A stretch of DNA of 64,000 bases from Pyrocephalus nanus (taxonomy: Eukaryota > Chordata > Aves > Passeriformes > Tyrannidae): positions 13,662,001-13,726,000 of the forward strand of contig CM076266.1 in the NCBI GenBank assembly GCA_038380795.1, in the 5' to 3' direction. Positions 36,880 to 49,032 of this stretch are shown piece by piece. Numbering within the stretch: position 1 is the first letter of the stretch; each line of letters starts with the position of its first letter. A model generated the notes under the pieces. The model saw nothing but the letters and a program-made list of their open reading frames with translations, did no database searches and was not told the DNA's origin. Position numbers and translations under genes: made by a program.

Positions 36880-37160
36880 GAGGGGAGGCGCAGCTGAGGA
36901 GTTGTGCGCTCCCACGGTGGCCCCTGGGGATTTGAGCACACTGGTGTCAGGCACGCTTTGACTTGTCTTGCTCCAAAGCCAGACCTCAGAAACCCTGGGC
37001 GAAACCAGAGCAGTGCTTGCATCTGCAGTGTGCAGCTGGGACTCTGTTTTGGGGAGAGGGAGTCACACCGAAACCACCCCGTGGGCTGTTTGAGCAGGGC
37101 AAACAGCAGCTGCTGGAGCTCTGCTGGCTCTGCTACCTGGGTGTCCTGGTGAGAAATGGT
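36880..37160. other. GC-rich, CpG-enriched intronic block, function unknown
   Basis: About 280 bp stands out from the AT-rich intron by high GC and about eight CpG dinucleotides (for example ggcgc, tgcgc, cacgg, ggcgaaa, caccg, cccgt). Several frames are open across it on both strands, the longest 136 codons on the minus strand, but none shows a domain I know. That is what GC-rich DNA gives by chance. A donor-like ctggtgaga occurs at about 37146-37154. It could be an enhancer, an old repeat or an unrecognised alternative exon. I cannot choose between these from sequence alone. Confidence 0.4.
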
Positions 37161-40100
37161 ACCTCTCTGGATCGTCTCAGCTTGGAGATTGTACAAAAGA
37201 CAGTATCTTAGTTTGCCAGTTAACATACAGCAAACTTTCACATTCATTTTTACAGTTCAGCTTTGTTACTGCTCATTAATATATACATTAAAGTTTAAAA
37301 CAGAGTACATGAGTATCCTTGTTTACATACTTGGAATACAGAACAATTCATAAACTGCCCACTTTTAGGAACAGTATTTTGAAGTGCTGTCACTGATGAC
37401 ACATATGTAGAGATATAGATATATATGAGTATCTATATGTTTAAATGTGTCTATATATAACTCCTAAAACTTTCTGACAGATGTTTTTCATGTAACTGAT
37501 TTTTTAAGTATATTCATATTGTGGAGTTCTCAGTCATCTTGCTGATATTATGATTATCCTGGTAGCTCAGTAATTGTTTTAGAGGAGAAAGTATCCAATG
37601 TAAATTTTTGCATACTGGAAGAGGTATAAATAAACATAATTTTGTTTTCTTTGAATTTGACTTTGTTTTTTAGCCCCCCCCAATAGCAGTAGTCTTTATG
37701 TTATGTCAACAGTTAGCCTGAAATGTGGTGATGGCCTAAGATGCTGGGTTTGTTTAATCACACATAGCAGCATCAATTGAATTGATTTAATAATTTGGAG
37801 AATTGGTCTTTCATAATGTGTTTTAAAAGTACTACTAATAATTATTCATTTCAAGTTTGGATTCTAAGAAGATCTTTCAGGAAAGGCTGAACTTCAAGCA
37901 ACTACACATCAGTTTCTCAATTTTCAAATCTTGGATTATTTTTTTTTCCCCTGTTTTAATACAAGTAGTCTAAATTAAGATAGTTTTAGGTAATTGTGGT
38001 GATTAAAATCAAGGAGACCCTAAATAGGGGGGTCATCAGCCTTCAGCAACACAGAATCTGGGAAGCACAGCTTTGCTTGTATCCAGAGCAAGAAACCTGA
38101 GTATTGTTTCAAGAAGGAATGTTTCAGAAATGCTCAAATAACCAGTTCTTGCTCAGTCCTATAGTATTATAAGTCTGTAAATGGATTCTGCGAATCTCCA
38201 CTCTTATTTCATTTGCACAGTTAATTTTTTCCTTTTTTTTTTTTTTTCCTTTCTTTTTCTTCTGAAGGCATTAATTTCACAGTGTTGGATAGTTTAATTT
38301 TCTTCCCTTCTATTTTAGTAGAGTAGCAGAGCAGATATCACCATCTCTGACACATCATTTTTTCTCTGTACAGTACAGTGTACTTTGGGGCTCTAGCACA
38401 GCAGTAGACTGGCCCAGGATTCACAATCTGGGATTATTGTCTTTGTGTATCCTCAAGGAGTAATATTTTAAAGTCACTGCATCTGTTGGTACTTAAGAGA
38501 ATGATTTTTGCGTTTAATTTTTGCCAGTTTTTACCATCTGTGTGTCTGTTTTTTGGCTTCTTGCTTTAATTTTTCACTTTAATTTCTCAGTTGCACTGGG
38601 ATTGCTTTCTCTTTCTCACACATGCTCTTTTTGAGTCATCCATGAACTTATATTAAAAAAAAAAAGAAATTATTTACAGCAGTTGCATAGTAAAATTTTT
38701 GGCCTTCACATTTTGGATTTTTTTAATGATCTCTTTATATCGATTCTCCTAGTAAATGCACGTCATTTTGGGAAGTGAAGGAACTTATTAGACTTTGTTT
38801 AAGTTTTAAAAAATTAGTTTGGATTAAATTGAAGCATTTTGGCGGGAAAAGCTAGCTTGATCACATTAAACACATTCTAGTCTTTCATACTAATTTAGTT
38901 CTTAGTACCCAAGAGGGAATAATTTTCTTGAGAAATCTGTGTTATAATCATAAACAGACATAATTCAGTAATTTTCTCATGAAACATTGGCTGAAGTTTT
39001 GTCACTAACGACTTGAAGCTCACACAAGCAGGAAGGTTTTTGTTTAAATTCCAAGAAAAATACTAATAAAATATATTAAAATAGGAACAAAATATACATG
39101 CAGTGCGTTGCAGGCTGTTTTCAATAAAAATGATGTATCTCCATCGGTTGAATAAATGTCTCATGAATTCAGGCATGTTCTAGTATTTCAAGAATGTTCT
39201 GATAGTACTTGAAGTAATTTTCTCTGCAATCCTTGAAAAGTTTTTTACAAAAAGTTGCATTGTGCAAATAAATTTTAATGTATGAGGATTACTGTATAGC
39301 AAATCTATCAAACGTTTTGCTTCTGTATCTGTTTGTGAGTATTGAAAACTCCACTGCTACTCTGATCTTTATCTTGACTTACATGTTTTGCTTCTCACTT
39401 AAAATATAATATATTCCTTAAGGTCGGATTTAGTGGCTTTTTAAAAGCATGCTGGGTTTTTTTAGCCTCTTTCAAATAGTTTGTAACTGAGTTTTTTAGA
39501 GTTTATATTTGCCTTCTGGTGTACTTGTTAGCTCATAGCTGATTTTCAAATCAGAATATGGACTTGCTTCCTTTATTGATCTTTTTTCCCCCCCTTGGTT
39601 CTAAAAATAATTTTGTGTAGTGCTGCACAAAACACTGAGTAAGGATTACATTAAAATACAAGCACTAGCAGATAAAAACATGTTCCTTTTGGAATATATG
39701 GCTCCTATAACCTGTAGTGCCCCCGTTTGTGTGGGCTGCTTTGCATTGTTAACAATATGGTAGATTATCAAAAGCCCAAAAAAAGAAATGCTTTGTTCAC
39801 TTGAGAAACATTTTTTGACAGGAATGGAATTAGTTATATTCTCTTCTGTCTGCATATGCCTTTAGTTTTTTCTAAAAATACTGTAACAACTTTTTACTGT
39901 GTTACCAAACTGGGAGAGCATAGTGGTTTTTCACCCAGGTATTTGAGCTTTCATTCCCACTCAATTCTTGCTGTGTTTTACTGGAAACTTTTTTGTTTTG
40001 GAGTAAGGGGAGTGTTAGTATCTTTTTTTAAATTATCAGTTATCATTATAAAAACTTAGTGGGATTTACCAGTTTTACTAGTAGAGGTTCAAACCATATA

Positions 40101-43100
40101 TGAGTGGTACCAGGAATGATTTGAATTCCATTTTTCAAAAGTTCCAAAATTTTTGAGTTCCAAAATTTTCCCCAGCTCTAATGATTTTATTACTACCAAT
40201 TTTAACTTCCCAGTTTCCCAACAAATACTCTGTTATGGTATGTAAGGAGAGGAACCGAGCTAACAAATCAGTATGCATTTTCCAGTGTACTGAGAGATGT
40301 GTATGTTGTTACTACTCTGTAATAACATGGAATTGATTTATAGTTGATAATATGTAATCAAGAGACTGATGATCATTTGTTATCATCATTTGTCGCTTGT
40401 CTCTTAAAAATGTCTCTGTTTTCAGTTGGGAGTATAAATTAAGAATTTGAAGTAGGATGCTTTGAGTACTACGGTTTATTGTCTGTAGGGCTACTTAGTG
40501 CCAGTGGAAATGGTCATCTTTGCTGTATTTTTTTCCTGCCTCCCACATGGAAAGCAAGTTGTCTCATATTCTCATGAGATGGAGCTGTAATACCACGACA
40601 GCAAAGCATGTGTGCATTGGTCTTTCCATAGTGTTGGTTTACTTTGAACTGAGAGAATTCAAGCAGTATTAAGTATACCAAATAAAATGATGAGAGCAAT
40701 CCATCCGTTTCCAGCATCATCCTCTCTGAACTGGAGCCTTGTGCCTACCTTGAATCTGAACTAACTGCATAAATCTAAGGATAACCTATATTTGAATGCC
40801 AGACACTCAGTTGTACTTTACTATATATTTTAAAAGACTAGTGGGAATCTAGATGTAAACTTTTGTCTTAGGTAGTTTCCCAGCTGACTGGTATGTTGAA
40901 TTAAATGAGAATAGGAAGGGCTGGTTCAATTCATTTCCATTCCTTGCATCTCAGTCATTTTCTGCAACGACGCATAAGGATTGATTGCCATAGCAACAGT
41001 GTTTTAGCTTGTACTACTGTGAATGTGGTTAATGATAATAGAATTATCTAGTCATTTTAAATCCTGTTATATTATTAGGTCATCTGAACCATACTCTTGC
41101 TATGTATTGAGTTATTCCCTGTAGCCTATCTTGTAGTTCTTTGTCCATGCTGCTTTTACATGTGTTGAGCAGTGGGGATTCTGCTTCTTCCCTTGGGAGA
41201 CTTTCACAATCTGATATATCACCCCATTAAGGATTTTTTTCTGATATTTAGCCTCATTTCACCTCCTTTCTTCCAGCCACATGGATTTGTACCACATGGA
41301 GGTTCTGTTCTGATCTCCTTCCCCATCCAGCATTTGCAATTAATCCTTCTTATTTACCTGCATCAGAATATAACAGCTCAGTGTTTGTGCACTTCAGGAT
41401 TTTTTCATAGGGAAAAGCAGGTTTATAAATAAATCATCTCTTCTACTTCTCGACTGCTTCATTTTGATAGAAAAGCCCCTAGTACTTGGCTACTATTTGG
41501 ATCACCTGAACTGCATAGACAAAAAGCTCCCAACTTTCCAGTGCCTAGCTGCCTTCACTTCAGCACACACACCCCTGGATTGCTGATTTGTGTGTGTACA
41601 TCTGTGCTCGCTCTGTCTGTTGTCTATAGTAGTCTGTGCTGAGTGACAAGATGTAGTTTTTTTTTCTCATAAAGATGGAGAGGTGTTCCTTAACCCTTGC
41701 CACAAGTCAGCAGAAGTAACCTCTCAGCCTGTCCTTCTTGTATGGCCACGCTAGACTTGGATGTGCATAGATATCTCCGCTCCCCTCCACATACACAGGT
41801 TGTGCACTTTACCCTCTGGAAGTTCACTGTGTTTCTAAATCCTCTCTACCTACATCATTTTTTCACCGTAATAAGAAATATTTTCCAGCCATGTCCAAGG
41901 AGACATACAAGTGGAAATGTAGTTGTCTGCTCCTCATCAGGCATTTCCAACTCTTTGCTATGTGTAGGTCAGTAACACCAGGAATTAGGTTAAAACAAAT
42001 AAAAGAAAGTACTCTACCAGTGGTGCTGTGGGTTAGCTGTTAATACACTGCATAGTTGGCACACTCTGTGTCTTCTTTCTCCAGTGTTATGGAGATAGCA
42101 AATAAGACAGAAGAGTATTGTCTTTCCAGTAATGTGTTGTTCTCACTGCTACTTATGCTTTTTGACTAATTTTCTTCATTAATATTTGATGTTATACAGT
42201 TGCCCATTTCTTTTGTTTTTATTCATCTACAGTATAAATAAGTACATATTACATTAATATTCATCCCTACTTACCCCAAGAGGACAGAAGACTGGGAATC
42301 GCTATTTGAAATTACATTTACAGCAAAATTTAATGCAAAAATATTTGATGCTGCAGTAAAAAATGGATATATTAAATATACCTCAATGTTATCACAGATT
42401 AATTCTTTAATTTATGGTTATTTTTACTGTTTTTTTGTCTTTTTGAGAGGTGCTACTTTTTCCAAGATTCCTCCCTTTGAAGTTTAGCCTAGATTGCATT
42501 ACTCAGAATTTTTTATCTTACATTTATTCATGTTTCAATTTCCTCAGTCACCAGGCTTCACACTCCACCAGTGTATTATAGTAAAGTCTCACAAAGCTCA
42601 CTGATCCTGTTTTAAAAGATTGTTTTAAACCTAAGCTGGGTTTTGCTGGCAAATTTCATCAGTTTATTTTTAACTTACTCTTCCAGATTATTAATTCTTT
42701 AGGTAATGTTATCTTGCTGTCCATCCCTTTGGAAAGTATCAGCTTTTCTGTTTTAAAGATTGTTTTAATTTTCTTTTGTTTCTGTGTATATCTACACTCT
42801 TGTTCTTTGTTCGTTGTTGCCTTCAACCTGTTTGTATGTAAAGAGAGAAAGACAAGTGCATTTCATTAATTTTAAGAAATCCTCTTGCCTACATTGTCTG
42901 GAATATGTGTGCAAGATATTTCTTTAAGTTTTGTTGTTTTTTTTTTTTTTAATCAAACTGAAAAATGGTTATAAACATTAATATTAAGAAAGCATTCTGA
43001 GCCCGTAAGTAGCTGAGAATAGACCACACAAAAGAAGAGTGAGGAACCTGCTAATTATAGTAAATGAAAATAACAAGTTTTAAACTCACCTGTTCTGCTT

Positions 43101-43197
43101 CTCCTATATTTTCTTCAAATCCTATAATTCTGTGAGAACACCTTGAGCTTTGTTAATTTCAGTGAGAAGCAATAGCCTTTGTCACAGAATTTTCTGA

Positions 43198-43214
43198 TTT
43201 TTTTTTTTTTTTTT
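43198..43214 (+). repeat. Poly(T)17 tract
   Basis: Seventeen T are followed by aaataaattgg. This is a simple tract in the large intron, sense orientation. A T14 run lies about 250 bp upstream at 42937-42950. No repeat body is attached. Confidence 0.85.
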
Positions 43215-46200
43215 AAATAAATTGGTTTTGTCTTTATACTGAATCAATGGTTCACTCTCTGGTTCATTCTTCTAGTTCCGTGCTGATAAAGCAGATGATT
43301 TTCTACTTCCCGTCTAGTCAGGAGTATTGGTTGGCCAGTAGTGTCCTTGCATTGGCCTCTGTAAAAGCCAGAGCTGGCAATAACAAGGTGCTACAGTACC
43401 CCAACTAGTTAGTTTGAAATTTGATGTATTCTGTGAAACTGGAAAGTGGAAGATCCTGCCCAGGGATGCAGAGAAAGAAGCTCCCAGTGCAGCTTGATTT
43501 CTGAAATCACTTCTTACTGAAACCCCAGCATTTGCTTGTTCTTCAGGTTTCTTCAATCTTTCCTTTAAGAATTTGAAGAAAAAAAGCTTCAGAATGGGGA
43601 GGTAATAGTGCTTGCTTTCTTTTGGTTTCCTAAAAAGTATTTTTTTTTCTAGGTTCAGAAAATAGGTCTGAATAGTTCAAGCAAAATAAACATTTCTTCA
43701 ATGAGGTCTTAGACTGGACTAACTTCATTGATTGGCTCATCTGGGATTCAAGTGTGATTTATAGGAAATTGATAACAAGCTCTTTTACATTTCAAAATCC
43801 TCAACCTGGCTTTATCTACTTTATAACTGATTAAGTGGAACCTAAGAAAACTTTATGTCAAAATCAGAATGTTTAGATGTGGGGTTTGACAGTGCGTACA
43901 TTATTTAATCATAATCGACAAAAGTTGTTCTGATTCCTTATCGAATTTTGTTCTGAAAAGTGCTATTGTTAACTTCAAAAGAGTGTTTATGTAGACATCT
44001 ATGTATAAAGGGCTATGACATTTTGATGAAGAGAAGCATTTGGGCACATGCTTCTCTAATGCATATCTGACTTCCATATTTTCAACTTTTTTTGGGGTGA
44101 GATGGCTGAAGAGAAATTCAGCCACAAGACAGGTAGGTTTTTTCCTTCTGCTTATGTGTCTTAGCTTTTAATGCATTCAAGAAATAGCATTTAAAAGCAT
44201 GATTGTGCCTCTGTGTTAATTTGGTCTCCACTAAGATGGTGGAATTTGAGTAATTTGTATGAAGTTGTTTAGGTAACTGCTTATGTGGTGACAAATGAAG
44301 TTCTGCTATAGATTAGAAACTGGCAGAGAGAAAAACAAATTATGGAAAATAGGTCAGCAGTGTACAAGGGCAAGAGGGATTTATTCCTGGAAGGCCTGCT
44401 CATTTTTGAAGAGAGGGATTGCTGAGATAGCAACTTCAGTGAACAAGACACGGTTATTTAGATTAGTTGAAAATAGGTAGGGTTTTGAAGGAGGTGATAA
44501 AAGAGGGATGAGATTGGACATAGAACAGTGCAAGTTACTGAATGCTGAAATGAGTGCCTTGAGCTGTGTGTGAAACCGCAGATGAGCCGTATCCTTTCAA
44601 ACACTGGTCTGAGGCCACAGCATCAGAGACATTTTAAGTCATCTCTGCTGCTGAAAGAAGCAGTCCTGGCCATGCTTTGCTTCCTCCCTTGTGCCTCCCT
44701 AAGCTTTTATGAGGCTGTTAATTAGACTGAACTGGACCAGCCTGGGAAATGTAACCAATTAAAATTGTTTTTATTAACATTAATTTTAATTTAGATCTTT
44801 TGTATAATGATACAAATGCTTGAATAAACTGAAAGGAGAAGGTGGACAGAGGAATCCAGTGCCAAACATGACCATCTGGGTATGGGAAAAGATGAGACTG
44901 CCTCTTTCAACAACCATATCTGTGGTTTGTGCTGGCCTTGCAGGATAATGAAATGCCAGGCGGAGGTGCTATTATGGACTGCAAGATGGAAGTAGAATTG
45001 CTTGGAAATACTGCACCACCATCACATGTGCTGAATTCAGTCCCAGCTGCTTTGAGTTGGTGTGGAAAAGGAAGGGAAAGAATCACAAATGGAAATAAGG
45101 TCTCCAGGAAGTTTAAAGAGAATTGATTTTATTGTAGAGCTAGGGTCTCTTCTGCTGCAACAAATGGCAATAAATGAGTTATTTCTTTAAATGCCCTCTT
45201 TTTTGTATGACTCACAGGTAGCTTGCAGAGTGCTTCTGGCGATGTGGTTCTAGCTCTTGTGTGATGTCCTATACTTTGTTCGTCAGTACATTTTAGACAA
45301 AGAGGCATCTTTGTCATTCTGGTGGTCCCTGAATAGCTTAGTGAGCTGGTGCTAATGAAGTTGGTCTGTTGATCGTGTTTTGTCACATGTCACATAAGAG
45401 TTTTGCGTTACAGCGAGCACTGCACACGTGTTGGTGCAGGCTCAGGACCAAACTGCTGCAAGGGAATCGGTGCTTTTCCCAGCCTCTCTCCACCCAGGGG
45501 TGATGGGGGCTGTGGTACTGTCTGCTGCCCTGAACAGGGAATGGCTTAGTGTCTGCAGTGATGAGTCTAGAGATTTTTGATGTTTTCAGAAATATGCTTT
45601 GTGCTGTTTTATTTTTGAAGTGCCGTTTTAGCTTCTGGCTTTTTGGTCAAGTTCAGGATTACAATCAAATATTTTTCATTTTTTTCAAAGTAAGGCTTTG
45701 TTTACCTCAGAGACATCACCCAAAACTGAAAGCATCTAAGGCTGGAGAAGAACAGCAAAAATATGGAAAGAAATCTTTGGTGCCTCAGTTTCTTCAAATA
45801 AATACTTTGGAGAATAACCTTTAATCTTCTTCCTGAGGGTGCAGTACAACTAAAGTCATTATGGTCCATGGAGTGCTTTTGCCATACTATGCTGGAGGGC
45901 ACTACAGAAGTACTGAGTAGTATATATTTTAAATTTGATTTAATGCTGTTGATTAAAAAATGAATAAAATTGTCATAGACCAGATTGTAACCCTGTAGGC
46001 ACTTGGAATGAAGCATTCGTAAATGAAGCATTTACTGGGAAGTTTGAAATTGTTTTTCATGTTGATTTCAACAAAACAAATTGAGCAAAGAACAATGAAA
46101 AATGCTATAGTATTTTCTGTTATTAAAATGTTGAATTTGTTTGGTGCCTAAGGTAAAAGAGTGCAAAAGACCAAAAAAGAAAATTCTACAGCATAACAGG

Positions 46201-46766
46201 GGAACTCAATCGAGGCAATTTTAGTGGAGTTTCTCAGTGAAGGATGACATGGAAAAGAAATTGTGGCATGGAACTGTGCAATTCAGCAAAAGAGAAATAA
46301 AAGATGAAACTGCAAAGTGTTAAAATCTCATCACTCAAAATTGCACAGAAGCTGAGAGCAGGCTTGGTGCCTTGTGCCTCAAGGCTGGGTATTCTGCATC
46401 GCTGTCACAATGCTGGGGCTCCCTTTGGGGTCGTCCTCCCCTGGGACTTGGGGCCAGGACCTTGCATGGTTTTGTTCCTTTAGAGGATGCAGGGCCAAAA
46501 CTGTAAGAATTAACTAAGATATGCAAGTTAGGGATCCCTTAGCTCAGATATATTCGTCCATCTGTGTGGTATGTAACACAAAAGACCTTTTGGAACAGAT
46601 ATGTAGGTACTTTTACTTTTTATCAGTATGAATATAAATTTAAAAGTCAAAACCTGAAGCTATGTGTTAGCAAATCCTAGAAAAGGGGAGATAAATCACA
46701 TTTTAAATGAGAGGAAACCCATGGACTTTTCTTTAAGCAAATGATAAAAAAGTAGAATATCAGTGG

Positions 46767-47772
46767 AATTGAGTGCACCCTCAGCAAGGCTGTCGGTGAC
46801 ACCAAGCTGTGGGGTGTAATCGACACTCTGGAGGGAAGAGATGCCATCCTGGGAAGGCTGGAGGGGTGGGCATCTGCAAACCTCGTGAAGTTCAACAAGA
46901 CCAAGTGCAAGGTCCAGCACCTGAAATGGGACAATCCCAAGCACAAATACAGTCTGAGTGGAGAATGGATTGAGAGCAGCCCTGAGGAGATGGACTTGGG
47001 GTTATGTTGGTTGATGAGGAGCACAACATGACCTGGCAACTGTGTCCTGGGCTGCATCGAAAGAGATGTGACCAGCAGAAGAGGCAGGTGATTCTGCCCC
47101 TCTGCTCTCATGAGACCCTACCTGGAGCACTGCATCCAGCTCTGGGGCTCCCATCAGAAGATAGATATGGACCTGCCAGAGTGAGTCCAGATAAATTCAT
47201 GAAGATGGTCAGAGGGATGGAGCACCTTTTCTATGAGGAAAGGCTGAGAGAGTTGAGGCTGTTCAGCCTGGAGAATTGAAGGCTCCAGGGAGACCTTATA
47301 GCACCTTCCAGTACTTAAAGGGGGCCTACAGAAGCACAGAATATTCTCAGTTGCAAGGGACCCACAGGGAGCATCGAGTCCAACTCTTAAGTGAAAGGTC
47401 TGTACAGGGATTGAACCTGTGACCTTGGTGTTTATTAAGCCATGCTTTACAGAAAAGCTGGAGAGGGACTTTTTACAAAAGTATTTACAAATACTTATAT
47501 AGTATAAGACAAGGGGGAATGGCTTCAAACTGAAAGCAGGTAGATTTAGGGTAGATGTTAGGAGAAAATTCTTTACTGTGAGAACAGTGAGGCCTGGAAC
47601 AGGTTGCCCAGAGATGATGATGCCCAACCCTGAAAGTGTTCAAGGCTGAGTTGGATGGGGCTCTGAGTAACTTGATCTAGTGAAAGGTGTCCCTGCCCAG
47701 GACAGGGTGGTTGGAATTGGATTTTTAAGGACCCTTCCAAACCAAACCATTACGTGGTTCTATAATTATGTT
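46767..47772 (+). mobile_element. CR1 LINE fragment, about 0.9 kb, interrupted by a SINE
   Basis: The longest CR1 copy here runs from 'gagtgcaccctcagcaagg' through phrases such as 'caccaagctgtgggg', 'gaagttcaacaagaccaag', 'attgagagcagccctgagga' and 'ggctgagagagttgaggctg' to the 3' tail ending near 47772. It covers the ORF2 region downstream of the reverse transcriptase YxDD box through the 3' UTR. The stretch at about 46787-46810 corresponds to the conserved FADDTKL segment but reads AVGDTKL. There are internal deletions, for example near 47040 where a piece of the usual sequence before 'cctgggctgcatc' is missing, and stops in the coding frame. A minus-strand SINE interrupts it at 47334-47447, after which CR1 resumes with 'gctggagagggactttttac'. 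It is inactive. Confidence 0.93.
47334..47447 (-). mobile_element. tRNA-Ile-derived SINE with CR1-type tail (TguSINE1-like), nested in CR1
   Basis: Read on the minus strand, the element starts aagcatggcttaataaac, continues 'accaaggtcacaggttcaat' and 'ccctgtacagacc', then joins a tail with 'ttaagagttggactcgatg', 'ccctgtgggtcccttgcaac' and 'tgagaatattctgtg'. The first part matches the anticodon arm (AAT), variable region and T arm of tRNA-Ile, including a B-box-like ggttcaatccc. The second part is a CR1-X-like 3' end. This tRNA-plus-CR1 layout is that of TguSINE1, described from passerines. The acceptor stem, D arm and A box are missing, so the copy is 5'-truncated and could not be transcribed from its own promoter. 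The candidate 7-bp target-site duplication tacagaa flanks it at 47327-47333 and 47448-47454. Confidence 0.8.
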
Positions 47773-49009
47773 TTTATGGTTCTTTGGGTGAAAGTAACAC
47801 AGTGATTGTTGGTAGCACTAAAACAAAATCTTTGAAAGTAGTATTTCCTAGATGAGACATAACTCAAAGAATATGTCCTAAGTTTAAACTCCCACTAATG
47901 TACAGACTTTTCCTTACTGGAAAACAGATATTTTAATTAAATTTTCAAAAAGCCAAGTCCACAGTAAGCCTTCTGATGTCATTTCTGAACAGTCTCTGAG
48001 CCATGCTGTGAAAAATATCCAGAATTGAATTTTGTTATTAAGATGCCTGTGTGAGTAAAATGATGTTTTGTGTGACGGAGAACAGAGTGCTATACTTTTA
48101 GCTTGCTTCTAAATTGACTCTTACGTTCAATGCTCCAGGGGATTGAACTGTTCTGTACTTGGCTGAAGGTAGTGAAATCCTCACACGCTGATTCAGATCT
48201 GCAAATCAAGCAACAAGGGACCATTTCAGATTAAAAAAGAAAAAAGAAATGAATAAGGATAAAAGAGCTATGAGACCTGTTTGAAAATTGCCTAATGACA
48301 AATTCAAGTTACTAAATAAGAAATGCTTTTTGTATCTTAAAAAAAAAAAAATCCTCAGAAGGATGAAAATCACGGTCTTTGAAAAGGTGAGGAGAATAAT
48401 AATATATTCAGGAGTGTTACAGGGAAAATGTGAAGTGATTAATGCAGAATTGTCTCCTTTCCTTTGTCTCGATATCAAGGGAAAAGTATGTGACTTATCT
48501 ATAATACATCTCTGCAGAAGTCTTTCAGATCTCTAAACCTAGAGGTGGAGGCATGTACATTTGGTTTTCTGCAGGGAAAGTGTGTCCCAATTTCACGTTT
48601 CCATTGTCATTTTTTGTGGCTTCTGAAAATCACGCAGGACTTAATGACTTTTTTTTTTCCTAGTGTCTATATACAGAATAAACTAACTTGTCAGATTAAA
48701 GGGAAAAGTATTTAAAATTCTGTTGCTCTACATTAGTTACACGCAGGTGAATTCAGCGTGGATCTATTTTTAGGAGAACTAATGGATGTGCCTAACTTGA
48801 CCTACTTTAGACTACTCAACAGAAAAACACAAACACAGTGTAGTTGTAGCAATGCCATGTAATTTACTTTTTTCCTTACCTTAAAACAAAATAATATTTT
48901 TGGTGTTGTGGCCTTCTATATACATATCTCTATATTTAGAAGCTTATTTATTTATTTCCTGAATACCATAGTAACTCCATGTTAAGAGTATATTGGTGTG
49001 GGTTTTGCC

Positions 49010-49032
49010 TTTTTTTTTTTTTTTTTTTTTTT
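49010..49032 (+). repeat. Poly(T)23 tract
   Basis: Twenty-three uninterrupted T form the longest pure homopolymer I counted in the window. It lies in the 34-kb intron in sense orientation with no neighbouring repeat body. It is a likely site of length polymorphism and of sequencing error. Confidence 0.9.

Noticed and set aside
36837..37247. 136-codon minus-strand open frame and overlapping plus-strand frames
   Set aside because: Several frames are open at once in a GC-rich block, and none resembles a known domain. I keep the block as a finding but not as a gene.
46677..47111. Minus-strand open frames of 144 and 82 codons
   Set aside because: Most of their length is the antisense of the CR1 at 46767-47772 and does not match CR1 coding direction.
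47401..47447. Possible functional tRNA-Ile gene on the minus strand
   Set aside because: Only the anticodon to T-arm half is present, with mismatches, and it is fused to a CR1-type tail. It is a SINE fragment, not a tRNA gene.
48339..48351. A-rich run as a possible processed-pseudogene tail
   Set aside because: No gene-like sequence precedes it and no target-site duplication is visible. The same applies to the A runs near 15958, 31724 and 59344.
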